DNA from: Bacillota bacterium
Lineage (GTDB): Bacteria; Bacillota; Clostridia; Oscillospirales; Acutalibacteraceae
NCBI GenBank assembly: GCA_023416955.1
Contig: JAEZGM010000032.1
Location: forward strand, 1 to 18,725
Length of the DNA: 18,725 nt
Direction of reading: 5' to 3'
The notes under the pieces are model-generated. The model searched no databases. It was given only the letters and a program-made list of their open reading frames with translations, and was not told the DNA's origin. Shown here one piece after another: positions 1-6,522 of the stretch; positions within the stretch are counted from its first letter, which is position 1; each line of letters begins with the position of its first letter. Both the position numbers and the translations under genes were made by a program.

Positions 1-53
1 CATTCTGACACCCTTTCCGCCTGCCGCTTAACAGACAGATTTGAGTGTACCAT
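1..53 (-). CDS. N-terminal fragment of an unidentified protein
   Basis: An ATG at 53 reading leftwards is preceded by a purine-rich GGAAAGGAAAGGAAT stretch that makes a good ribosome binding site. The frame stays open to the window edge, giving 17 complete codons starting MVHSNLSVKRQAERVSE. It lies 58 bp downstream of the DUF3795 gene on the same strand, with no terminator between them, so it may be cotranscribed. The fragment is too short to assign to a family. The call rests only on the start signal, the open frame and the gene order. Confidence 0.4.
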   Translation of the reverse strand, partial: MVHSNLSVKRQAERVSE

Positions 54-111
54 ATTCCTTTCCTTTCCGCTGCAAACCTACATTTTTTGACCGGCACTTT
101 CTTTCATTTTA

Positions 112-447
112 TCACTGGCGCTGACAGCGCAGCAAATACCCCGCGAGCGCCTGCGTTCCCTCTTCTTTTGCGCACCGAAGGAAAGCACGAATCCGCACGC
201 CCCGGAAATTGCACTCACAGCAGGGAAAGTCTGGGCAAGCCCAGCAGCCTCTGACCGCGTGCTTCTCGCAGCATAGGCGGACCGGGCAGATTTCGTCTTC
301 CTTTTGACAGCCGGGGCAGCTGCGGCTGACCATGTCGTAGCACATGCCGCAGATAAACCCGCAGGGGGCAATACTTTCTGCGATTTCTTCCGCCGCCTTT
401 TCCATAAAAAACTCTTCCTCCGGGTAGTGGAACTGATTGTCTGTCAT
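112..447 (-). CDS. Cysteine-rich DUF3795-family protein
   Basis: This 111-residue protein has 15 cysteines. They include C29-x3-C33-x2-C36, C44-x2-C47, C54, C59-C60, C68-x2-C71 and C76-C77-x-C79, followed by C92 and C108. The arrangement around APCGFICGMC and CWACPDFPC is what I recognise from DUF3795, a family thought to bind metal but with no settled function. There is no signal peptide or membrane segment, so it is probably cytosolic. The ATG at 447 has an AGGAGG site 8 bases upstream. It has its own promoter (490-518) overlapped by a LexA-like box (471-482), so SOS control is possible. The family call is fairly sure; the function is unknown. Confidence 0.8.
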   Translation of the reverse strand: MTDNQFHYPEEEFFMEKAAEEIAESIAPCGFICGMCYDMVSRSCPGCQKEDEICPVRLCCEKHAVRGCWACPDFPCCECNFRGVRIRAFLRCAKEEGTQALAGYLLRCQRQ

Positions 448-470
448 GCTGGAGACCTCCTGTTGTTTCA

Positions 471-482
471 GAACATACGTTC
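471..482. promoter_or_regulatory. LexA/DinR-like operator (GAAC-N4-GTTC)
   Basis: GAACATACGTTC matches the core of the Gram-positive LexA (DinR) box CGAACRNRYGTTYC at every core position; only the outermost C on each side is missing. It lies between the -10 of the DUF3795 promoter and the gene, about where transcription would start. A degenerate direct copy, TAACATACGCTC, sits 23 bp away at 494-505 and overlaps the -10 edge and spacer. Repressor binding here would block transcription. The match is visible in the sequence; LexA control is inferred. Confidence 0.5.
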
Positions 483-489
483 TACATCA

Positions 490-518
490 AGTATAACATA
501 CGCTCTGGATTTTTACAA
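490..518 (-). promoter_or_regulatory. Sigma-A promoter of the DUF3795 gene
   Basis: Read on the minus strand, TTGTAA (513-518) and TATACT (490-495) are separated by exactly 17 bases. Transcription would start near 483, giving a leader of about 36 bases before the ATG at 447. Confidence 0.6.
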
Positions 519-594
519 GAAAATATTTTTAAAAATCCGGATTCAGACGTTTTAGGGGACTGACTCTTTTGGTGATACTCATGGAATAAAATAA

Positions 595-632
595 GGCACC
601 GCAAAATAATGGTGCCATTATCCTGCGGTGCC
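595..632 (-). terminator. Intrinsic terminator after the Nudix gene
   Basis: GGCACCGCA at 595-603 pairs with TGCGGTGCC at 624-632. An inner ATAATGG/CCATTAT stem extends the hairpin. On the minus strand the hairpin is followed by the T-rich TTATTTTATT. It lies about 37 bp past the Nudix stop codon and separates that unit from the DUF3795 promoter. Confidence 0.8.
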
Positions 633-668
633 TGTTCTGTTTCGTTGATGACAGCTTGTTAATGGGTT

Positions 669-1196
669 TCAGCTGGTATGCTTGTGCGCGCCCGTGAAGC
701 TGTTCCTTGATTCAAAAAACAGTTCGATTAAGCTGCGGTGGTAGGGAATAAATTCCCCGTCATCGAGCAGGTGAAAGATTTCCTCTTTGCCTGCCCACTT
801 TACTGCCTGTACTTCTTCGTACTGAAGGGATAAGTTCTGTAAATCCAGGTCGCGTTTCACAAAGTAGTAGTCGTCAAATCCGCGTTCAAAGTTGAAAGTA
901 AAATGCGGTCTTTGGCCTGACAAGTCCAACTGGACGCCGATTTCTTCGGAAACCTCGCGCTGAGCGGCGGCTTGGCTGTTTTCGCCGGCCAGCGCGCTTC
1001 CGCCCACGGTAATGTCCCACATGCCGGGCCAGCCATGCTTCCAGGGCTGCCGTTGCTGAATCAGCATTTTGCCTTCTGAATTAAAAATACAGACATGTAT
1101 GACTAAATGATATTCTCCTTTTGTGAAAACGTTTCCGCGTTCGATGGTGCGCCCGGTTTTGATTCTGTCCTGATCGTAGATATCCCATAGTTCCAT
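669..1196 (-). CDS. Nudix hydrolase, IDI-like subfamily
   Basis: A 175-residue Nudix-fold protein. Residues 66-88 match the Nudix box GX5EX7REUXEEXGU exactly: G66, E72, R80-E81, E84-E85 and G87. These residues bind the divalent metal that activates hydrolysis of a nucleoside-diphosphate-linked (or similar) substrate. The N-terminal ELWDIYDQDRIKTG and the tract QRQPWKHGWPGMWDITVGG resemble the group annotated as isopentenyl-diphosphate isomerase-like Nudix proteins. Many members of that group are plain hydrolases of unknown substrate, so I give no gene symbol. The start at 1196 has only a weak GGGG upstream. It lies 65 bp downstream of the FakA-like gene, probably in the same unit, and ends at the terminator at 595-632. 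Confidence 0.9.
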   Translation of the reverse strand: MELWDIYDQDRIKTGRTIERGNVFTKGEYHLVIHVCIFNSEGKMLIQQRQPWKHGWPGMWDITVGGSALAGENSQAAAQREVSEEIGVQLDLSGQRPHFTFNFERGFDDYYFVKRDLDLQNLSLQYEEVQAVKWAGKEEIFHLLDDGEFIPYHRSLIELFFESRNSFTGAHKHTS

Positions 1197-1261
1197 GCAG
1201 AATGCCCCGCTTTCCGTATTGTTGCCTGAAATATGCCTGTTTTTCCTGTTGAGCGAACTGT

Positions 1262-1513
1262 TCAGCCCCGCAGGCCGTTTTCCTGACGCTCCATGTTTTC
1301 CACTACAACGTCAAAAATATCCCCCAAAGAAGCGCCGTATTCCAGCACTTTCCACGGTGTGTTGGTGTGGAAATGGATTTTGATCAAATCTTCATCGCCA
1401 ACGGCAATCAGGCAGTCACCTTCTATATTATTCGCGATATATTCGTTGATTGCATCTTCTGAAAGGCCGTGCCCTTCAATGAGCAGCTGGGTATCAAATT
1501 GATATGGCAACAT
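1262..1513 (-). CDS. Stand-alone FakA/YloV middle-domain-like protein
   Basis: This 83-residue protein resembles only the region just after the DAK2 kinase domain of fatty acid kinase FakA (YloV). Diagnostic tracts are YQFDTQLLIEG near the start, GDCLIAVGDEDLIKIHFHTN (residues 32-51, with H47 and H49), PWKVLEYGASLGDI and VVENMERQ. In full-length FakA the protein is about 550 residues and acts with FakB to phosphorylate fatty acids. Here both the kinase domain and the C-terminal domain are missing. The ATG at 1513 is preceded by AAGGAGAA, so this is a complete small gene and not an obvious decayed end. Binding or regulatory activity is possible; kinase activity is not. The homology is fairly sure, the role unknown. 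Confidence 0.8.
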   Translation of the reverse strand: MLPYQFDTQLLIEGHGLSEDAINEYIANNIEGDCLIAVGDEDLIKIHFHTNTPWKVLEYGASLGDIFDVVVENMERQENGLRG

Positions 1514-1581
1514 GGTGCGTTTCTCCTTATCTTTTTTGTTGGTGTAAATTACAATTTATCTTCTGCAGCATCCATAGGCAG

Positions 1582-1911
1582 CTATGCCAGAATAAACTCG
1601 TGCTCCTCATAAATAAGCCCGTCTTTAAAATCAAAAATATCACAGGATCGCTCATTCAGGCTGTTTACCAAGATGGTAACAATACGATTTTCTGCGATGC
1701 TCGGGTACAGGCCTTCACATACAAATGTAGTGCCGTTGTCTGAATAAGCCGCGTTCATCTCGGATACGTAAGCATTGATACCGCAAACCGTGTGTGCCTT
1801 TTTTGAATGCAGTACCCATTTCACATCGGGATGAAGAAATTGACGGTATTTTTCCCAGTCTCTGTTATTTTCCGCTTCAAAGAAAGCAATCAGCTTCTCT
1901 CTATTATTCAT
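1582..1911 (-). CDS. SnoaL/NTF2-like small protein
   Basis: A 109-residue protein beginning MNNREKLIAFFEAENNRDWEKYRQFL. The pattern of an N-terminal helix, then HPDVKWVLH, then GINAYVSEM and a C-terminal beta-rich half ending FDFKDGLIYEEHEFIL is typical of the NTF2-like/SnoaL superfamily. These are cone-shaped folds used as small enzymes or binding domains; the substrate cannot be read from the sequence. An in-frame ATG at 1926 would add five residues. I prefer 1911 because GTGGGG lies about 6-11 bases upstream, but the choice is uncertain. The gene starts 21-36 bp after the nth stop codon and is probably cotranscribed with it. Confidence 0.75.
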   Translation of the reverse strand: MNNREKLIAFFEAENNRDWEKYRQFLHPDVKWVLHSKKAHTVCGINAYVSEMNAAYSDNGTTFVCEGLYPSIAENRIVTILVNSLNERSCDIFDFKDGLIYEEHEFILA

Positions 1912-1947
1912 TGCATAACCCCACATTTTACAGCCCGGTTAATCGGG

Positions 1948-2595
1948 TTATTTCGGCTTTTTGCCTTGCTCTATGCCGTATTTACAGAAATCCTTCATGC
2001 AGCAAAGCTCGCATTTCGGGCTTCGCGCGGTGCAGACCGCGCGCCCATGCAAAACCAGACGGTGGCAGAAGTTGTTTGATTCATCCATGGACAGCACCGC
2101 GCGCAGCTGCTTTTCCACTTTGAAGGGTTCCTTACCCTCGCTGATGCCCAGTCTGCCGCAGATACGGATGCAGTGTGTGTCCGTTACGACAGCCGGTTTA
2201 TGGTAGATGTCACCCGCCACCAGATTCGCGGTTTTCCTGCCGACACCCGGCAGCTTGACCAGCTCCTCAATACTGTCGGGGACAATGCCGCCGTAATCCT
2301 CCTTCAGTTTTACGCACATCGCGTGAATGTCCCGTGCCTTTGTCTTGTACAGTCCGCAAGTACGGACATATTGTTCGATTTCCTCCACAGTTCCGGCGAT
2401 AAAATCATCCAGTGTGGGGAAACGCGCAAAAAGCGCAGGCGTTACCATATTGACGCGTGCATCGGTGCACTGCGCTGAAAGCCGGGTCGCAATCAGCAGC
2501 TCGAGCGGTTTCGTGTATGTCAGGGAGCAGAGCGCGTCCGGGTATTCTTTTTTTAAAGCTTCCACCGCCAAAGCGGCACGTTGTTTTTTTGTCAT
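1948..2595 (-). CDS. nth: Endonuclease III (base-excision repair glycosylase/AP lyase)
   Basis: The protein removes oxidised pyrimidines and nicks abasic sites. At 215 residues it has the normal family length. The helix-hairpin-helix LPGVGRKTA spans residues 115-123, with catalytic Lys121. The catalytic Asp139 lies in VVTDTHCIR. The 4Fe-4S loop has C188-x6-C195-x2-C198-x5-C204, the standard spacing. The start at 2595 has a GGAGGG site 7-8 bases upstream. It is the first gene of a minus-strand unit and is transcribed away from traX. Confidence 0.97.
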   Translation of the reverse strand: MTKKQRAALAVEALKKEYPDALCSLTYTKPLELLIATRLSAQCTDARVNMVTPALFARFPTLDDFIAGTVEEIEQYVRTCGLYKTKARDIHAMCVKLKEDYGGIVPDSIEELVKLPGVGRKTANLVAGDIYHKPAVVTDTHCIRICGRLGISEGKEPFKVEKQLRAVLSMDESNNFCHRLVLHGRAVCTARSPKCELCCMKDFCKYGIEQGKKPK

Positions 2596-2663
2596 ATAAA
2601 TCCCTCCGGGAATACAATTTATGATACTTATTTATCATATATCATCCGCGTAAAAACTACAAG

Positions 2664-2692
2664 TTGACAATACGCATAATATTGCATATGAT
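2664..2692 (+). promoter_or_regulatory. Sigma-A promoter of the TraX-like gene
   Basis: A consensus TTGACA at 2664-2669 and TATGAT at 2687-2692 are separated by 17 bases. Transcription would start near 2699, leaving a leader of about 78 bases before the ATG at 2777. Confidence 0.75.
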
Positions 2693-2776
2693 TATGGTAA
2701 TTGCAGCAAATATTGGACAAGCCGGTGCTCAAAAAACGGGGCGCTGCGCGGTTGAAACGCAGGAAAGGATTTACTC

Positions 2777-3430
2777 ATGAGCAGATTTCAACTCAAAGTT
2801 CTCGCAATTGTCACAATGCTGATTGACCATATCGGCGCGGTGCTTTTTCCCACTGTGATCCCCCTGCGCATCATCGGCAGGCTGTCGTTCCCAATTTTTG
2901 CTTACCTGATCAGTGACGGCCTTGTGCACACTTCCAATGTGAAGAAGTATCTAGGAAGGCTTTTTCTGTTCGCGCTGATTTCGGAGATACCATTCGATTT
3001 GGCTTTTCATTCTACTGTGTTTTACCCGCGGAGTCAAAGCATCTTTTTCACACTGTTTCTGGGTTTGACTGCTATTTACTTCTTGCACAACTACCTGCAG
3101 CGCAACGCGCCGGTCACGGTTTTACTGGCAGCGGCCATGGTTCTGCTCGCCGAGGTCATGCATACGGATTACGGCTGGTTCGGCGTTGCGGCAATCATCA
3201 TTTTTTACTGCTTCCGCAATTACCGCGTCTGGGGTGCCGCGGCGTTTTCGCTGCTGGTAATCGTATTCAGCCTCATCAGAAGCCCGCTCGAGATTTTTGC
3301 GATTGCTTCCGTTGTTCCGATTCTGCTTTATAACGGACAGAAGGGAAAATACAGCTGGAAGTATTTTTTCTACGCGTTTTATCCCGTGCATCTGCTGATT
3401 CTGTATTTGATTCACACATTTGTTATTTAA
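2777..3430 (+). CDS. TraX-like multi-spanning membrane protein
   Basis: A 217-residue integral membrane protein with about seven to eight hydrophobic segments. The N-terminal block LKVLAIVTMLIDHIGAV followed by LRIIGRLSFPIFAYLISDG is the hallmark of the TraX family (PF05857). The plasmid-encoded founder acetylates F pilin; chromosomal relatives are common in Firmicutes and their substrates are mostly unknown. A later tract, MHTDYGWFGVAAIIIFY, also fits the family. AGGAAAGGA lies upstream of the ATG. No conjugation genes are nearby, so a role in pilin modification is unlikely; acetylation of a cell-envelope component is an inference. Confidence 0.85.
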   Translation: MSRFQLKVLAIVTMLIDHIGAVLFPTVIPLRIIGRLSFPIFAYLISDGLVHTSNVKKYLGRLFLFALISEIPFDLAFHSTVFYPRSQSIFFTLFLGLTAIYFLHNYLQRNAPVTVLLAAAMVLLAEVMHTDYGWFGVAAIIIFYCFRNYRVWGAAAFSLLVIVFSLIRSPLEIFAIASVVPILLYNGQKGKYSWKYFFYAFYPVHLLILYLIHTFVI

Positions 3431-3448
3431 ATGGATAAAGTGTATAAT
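3420..3448 (+). promoter_or_regulatory. Putative glyA promoter
   Basis: TTGTTA at 3420-3425, inside the last codons of the TraX-like gene, and TATAAT at 3443-3448 are separated by 17 bases. Transcription would start near 3455 and run through the palindromic repeat at 3475-3540 before reaching the glyA start at 3580. Confidence 0.6.
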
Positions 3449-3474
3449 GATACAAAAATAGCCGCACGATACAA

Positions 3475-3540
3475 TATAGTCAGTTAATTTGAAAACAAAA
3501 CCAATTTTTCTTGGATGTTTTCTAAAGTGAACTGACTATA
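3475..3540. repeat. Palindromic repeat family 1, copy 1 (MITE-like)
   Basis: A 66-bp element whose ends are inverted copies of TATAGTCAGTT. Inside the ends, GAAAAC/GTTTTC and CCAA/TTGG also pair, so the whole element can fold into one long hairpin. The same element recurs at 8813-8883, with only a few changes and a 5-base longer centre. TA-containing ends suit a miniature element mobilised by an IS630/Tc1-type transposase, but no transposase is present here and this origin is inferred. It sits in the glyA leader. Its right end plus the next bases reads TATAAT (3537-3542), a possible extra -10. Confidence 0.8.
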
Positions 3541-3579
3541 ATAGGCGAAAAAACCGGAATAGGGAAAGGAACTGAAACT

Positions 3580-4833
3580 ATGTACAATGATATGATGGAT
3601 ACCATCGGGTTTGTGACCCGGTCCGACCCCGCGCTCGGCGCGGCAATGAACGACGAACTGAAACGCCAGCAATCCAATCTGGAAATGATTGCGTCGGAAA
3701 ATCTGGTTTCCCCCGCGGTGATGGCTGCCATGGGCAGTATCCTTACCAATAAATATGCCGAGGGCTACCCGGGAAAACGCTATTACGGCGGATGCCAGTA
3801 TGTGGACGTGGTTGAAAATCTGGCTCGTGACCGCGCCTGCGAACTGTTTCATGCCGAGCACGCGAACGTTCAGCCGCATTCCGGCGCACAGGCGAATTTC
3901 GCCGTGTATTTCGCGCTGCTGAATCCGGGCGACACCGTCATGGGCATGAATCTTGCCGAGGGTGGCCACCTGACGCACGGCTCCCCGGTGAATATGTCGG
4001 GCAAGTATTATCATTTTGTATCCTATGGGGTTGATCCGAAAACCGGGTGCATCGATTATGAGTCGCTGTATGAGACGGCGATGAAGGTGAAGCCGAAGCT
4101 GATTGTCGCGGGCGCGAGCGCGTATTCCAGAATCATTGATTTTAAAAAATTCCGTGAGGTCTGCGACGCCTGCGGCGCGTACCTGATGGTGGACATGGCG
4201 CACATTGCGGGACTTGTTGCCGCCGGGGATCACCCAAACCCGGTGCAGTGGGCGGACGTAGTAACCTCTACCACACATAAAACGCTGCGCGGCCCCCGCG
4301 GCGGTCTGATACTCTGCCGCGAAGAATATGCAAAGGCAATTGACAAGGCGGTTTTTCCGGGCACACAGGGCGGCCCGCTCATGCACGTCATCGCGGGAAA
4401 GGCGGTCTGCTTCGGAGAAGCACTGAAACCTGAATTCAAGGAATACGGGCATAAAATAGTGGCCAACGCCGCCGCGCTTGCCAACGAATTGATAAAGCGC
4501 GGTGTGAAGCTGGTTTCGAACGGAACGGACAACCACTTGATGCTGGTTGACCTGAGCGGGTTGGAACTGACCGGAAAGGAACTGGAACAGCGGCTTGACA
4601 CTGTCAACATCACCGCAAATAAAAACACGGTTCCGGGCGAACAGCGCAGCCCGTTTGTTACCAGCGGCTTGCGCCTGGGCACGCCGGCGATTACAACCCG
4701 CGGCCTGAATACGGACGACATGGACATTGTTGCGCAATGCATCAGCCTTGCGGTTCAGGACTTTGCGCCGAACGAAGAAAAGATCCGTGCAATGGTGAAG
4801 GGCATTTGTGACCGATATCCGCTTTACGCGTAA
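3580..4833 (+). CDS. glyA: Serine hydroxymethyltransferase
   Basis: A PLP enzyme that interconverts serine plus tetrahydrofolate with glycine plus 5,10-methylene-tetrahydrofolate, the main source of one-carbon units. At 417 residues it has normal length. Recognisable blocks are NLEMIASENLVSPAV (33-47), YAEGYPGKRYYGGCQYVD (59-76), the PLP-stacking region VQPHSGAQAN (97-106), and VTSTTHKTLRGPRGG (228-242) with Schiff-base Lys234. The ATG at 3580 has GGGAAAGGAA upstream. An unusual feature is the leader, which contains a 66-bp palindromic repeat. It appears to be monocistronic, since the next gene has its own promoter. Confidence 0.98.
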   Translation: MYNDMMDTIGFVTRSDPALGAAMNDELKRQQSNLEMIASENLVSPAVMAAMGSILTNKYAEGYPGKRYYGGCQYVDVVENLARDRACELFHAEHANVQPHSGAQANFAVYFALLNPGDTVMGMNLAEGGHLTHGSPVNMSGKYYHFVSYGVDPKTGCIDYESLYETAMKVKPKLIVAGASAYSRIIDFKKFREVCDACGAYLMVDMAHIAGLVAAGDHPNPVQWADVVTSTTHKTLRGPRGGLILCREEYAKAIDKAVFPGTQGGPLMHVIAGKAVCFGEALKPEFKEYGHKIVANAAALANELIKRGVKLVSNGTDNHLMLVDLSGLELTGKELEQRLDTVNITANKNTVPGEQRSPFVTSGLRLGTPAITTRGLNTDDMDIVAQCISLAVQDFAPNEEKIRAMVKGICDRYPLYA

Positions 4834-4884
4834 TTTTCAAGTAAAAAACATGGTGGGTATAAGCATTTATACGCTTGAGCTGTA

Positions 4885-4913
4885 TTGAATAAAACCGCCC
4901 CCTGTGGTATGAT
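4885..4913 (+). promoter_or_regulatory. Sigma-A promoter for the small membrane protein-rarA unit
   Basis: TTGAAT (4885-4890) and TATGAT (4908-4913) are separated by exactly 17 bases. A short dyad, GTATAA/TTATAC (4857-4872), lies just upstream. The promoter overlaps the first codons of a longer reading frame that would begin with TTG at 4885. This argues that translation begins later, at the GTG at 4972. Confidence 0.7.
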
Positions 4914-4971
4914 GAAATTTCAGAAAAATGAAAACGGAAGAAACAGTTATAATTGGAAAGGATGGTCAGTC

Positions 4972-5157
4972 GTGAAAAAAAGTACTGTGATTCTGTTAAG
5001 CAGTGTTATGCTCCTGCTTGGCACCGTGTTGGGTTTTCTACTTGCCCCGATTAAAAAAGGCGTGAACGTGACTGTTAAAAACACAGGTATACGGGACCTG
5101 GATTCTTCCGGGGAAGATGATTTACAGTACACGGATGAGGACGACCTGCCCTTTTAA
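4972..5157 (+). CDS. Small membrane-anchored protein with acidic tail
   Basis: I start this gene at the GTG at 4972 because GGAAAGGATGG lies just upstream and the frame extending further left runs through a promoter. The 61-residue product starts with two lysines, has one hydrophobic segment at about residues 4-24 (TVILLSSVMLLLGTVLGFLL), and then a short extracytoplasmic or cytoplasmic part ending in an acidic cluster (SSGEDDLQYTDEDDLPF). It could be a single-pass membrane protein or have an uncleaved signal. I recognise no family. It lies 27 bp upstream of rarA and is almost certainly cotranscribed with it. Confidence 0.7.
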   Translation: MKKSTVILLSSVMLLLGTVLGFLLAPIKKGVNVTVKNTGIRDLDSSGEDDLQYTDEDDLPF

Positions 5158-5184
5158 CAATTCCCGCAGAGAGGAGGAATCTCA

Positions 5185-6456
5185 ATGGCGGCACCTTTGG
5201 CGGACAGGCTGCGCCCCCAGTCGCTAGACGATATTGTCGGTCAGCCCCATCTTTTGGGCGAGGGGAAAGCGCTCCGCCGTATCATTGAGTCGGGTGAGAT
5301 TCCCAATATGGTATTTTACGGTCCCTCCGGCGTGGGCAAAACAACCTTGGCTTCCATTATTGCGAAGCAGACGAAGCGCAGCCTGTGCAAACTGAACGGA
5401 ACGACCGCTTCCACGGCGGATATCCGCGACGTCGTCGCCCGGCTGGATACGCTGGAGGCGCCGAACGGAATTCTGCTGTACCTGGATGAAATCCAGTATT
5501 TCAATAAAAAGCAGCAGCAAACGCTGCTGGAGTTTATTGAAAACGGGCAGATCACGCTGATTGCCTCCACGACAGAAAACCCGTATTTTTATGTGTACAA
5601 CGCGATTTTAAGCCGTTCCACCGTGTTTGAGTTCAAGCCGGTGGAAAAAGAGGATATTGTTCCCGCCGTGGAACGCGCATTTCATTTTCTGGAAGAGGAA
5701 CAGGATATTTCGGTTGAAGCGGAACCGGGCGTGGCGGAACACATCGCGACGGCGTGCGGCGGCGATGTGCGCAAGTCGATGAACGCGGTGGAGCTCTGTG
5801 TCCTTTCCGGCGATTACGAGGAGAACGTGTGCCGTGTTACGCTGGAGCGCGCGCGGGAGCTCACCCAGCGCAGCGGCCTGCGCTATGACCGCGCGGACGA
5901 CGAGCATTACGACATTGTTTCCGCGTTTCAGAAATCCATGCGCGGTTCCGACCCCGACGCGGCGATTCATTACCTCGCCCGCCTGCTTGCGGCGGGCGAT
6001 CTGCCTTCTGCCTGCCGCAGACTGATGGTATGCGCCTGCGAGGACGTGGGGCTTGCCTACCCGATGATCATCCCGATTGTGAAGGCGGCGGTCGACGCGG
6101 CAATGCAGGTCGGTCTGCCGGAAGCGCGGCTCCCGCTTGCGGACGCGGTGATCCTGGTGTGCAGCGCGCCGAAATCCAATTCCGCGCACAATGCGATCAA
6201 CGCCGCGATGGCCGATGTGGAAGCGGGCAAAATCGGCAGTATTCCGCGTCAACTTCAGAATAAGCACTACGACGGGGCGGACAATGACCGTAAAGGGCAG
6301 TTTTACGAATACCCGCACGATTACCCGAACCGCTGGGTGGAACAGCAGTATCTTCCCGATGTGCTGAAAGACGCGCATTATTATGAATACGGGCAGAATA
6401 AAAACGAGCAGGCATACCGCGAATACTGGAACAGAATTAAAGGCCGGAACGGATAA
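5185..6456 (+). CDS. rarA: Replication-associated recombination protein A (AAA+ ATPase)
   Basis: RarA/MgsA is a clamp-loader-like AAA+ ATPase that works at stalled replication forks. In this 423-residue protein the N-terminal PLADRLRPQSLDDIVGQPHLLG is typical of the family. Walker A is GPSGVGKT (46-53), Walker B LLYLDEIQ (97-104), sensor 1 STTENP (128-133), and an SRS arginine-finger region lies at 143-145. The C-terminal half, with RRLMVCACEDVGLAYP and KSNSAHNAINAA, is the RarA tetramerisation region. A GAGGAGGAAT site precedes the ATG. It follows the small membrane protein gene in the same unit. Confidence 0.97.
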   Translation: MAAPLADRLRPQSLDDIVGQPHLLGEGKALRRIIESGEIPNMVFYGPSGVGKTTLASIIAKQTKRSLCKLNGTTASTADIRDVVARLDTLEAPNGILLYLDEIQYFNKKQQQTLLEFIENGQITLIASTTENPYFYVYNAILSRSTVFEFKPVEKEDIVPAVERAFHFLEEEQDISVEAEPGVAEHIATACGGDVRKSMNAVELCVLSGDYEENVCRVTLERARELTQRSGLRYDRADDEHYDIVSAFQKSMRGSDPDAAIHYLARLLAAGDLPSACRRLMVCACEDVGLAYPMIIPIVKAAVDAAMQVGLPEARLPLADAVILVCSAPKSNSAHNAINAAMADVEAGKIGSIPRQLQNKHYDGADNDRKGQFYEYPHDYPNRWVEQQYLPDVLKDAHYYEYGQNKNEQAYREYWNRIKGRNG

Positions 6457-6460
6457 AATA

Positions 6461-6483
6461 CGAATCGGTCATGATCCTATTCG
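6461..6483. promoter_or_regulatory. Dyad upstream of the rubredoxin-fusion gene
   Basis: A 23-bp imperfect palindrome with CGAAT/ATTCG outer arms, GG/CC, and a TCATGA-containing centre. It starts 4 bp after the rarA stop codon, and a CATAAT-like -10 (6488-6493) lies just past it. It could be an operator for the downstream gene or a weak terminator for rarA; no T-run follows, which favours an operator. Confidence 0.35.
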
Positions 6484-6522
6484 CTCGCATAATCAATAAA
6501 AATAGCTATGGGGGAGTTTACC

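Noticed and set aside
3484..4737. 417-codon frame antisense to glyA
   Set aside because: Shadow of the high-GC third positions of glyA. The product is rich in Arg/His with no recognisable domain, and glyA has every conserved block.
4885..4971. N-terminal extension of the small membrane protein
   Set aside because: Begins with TTG inside a -35 box and runs through the promoter; the GTG at 4972 has the ribosome binding site.
5608..6378. Frame antisense to rarA
   Set aside because: Lies wholly inside a well-conserved rarA and encodes an Arg/His-rich product without known motifs.
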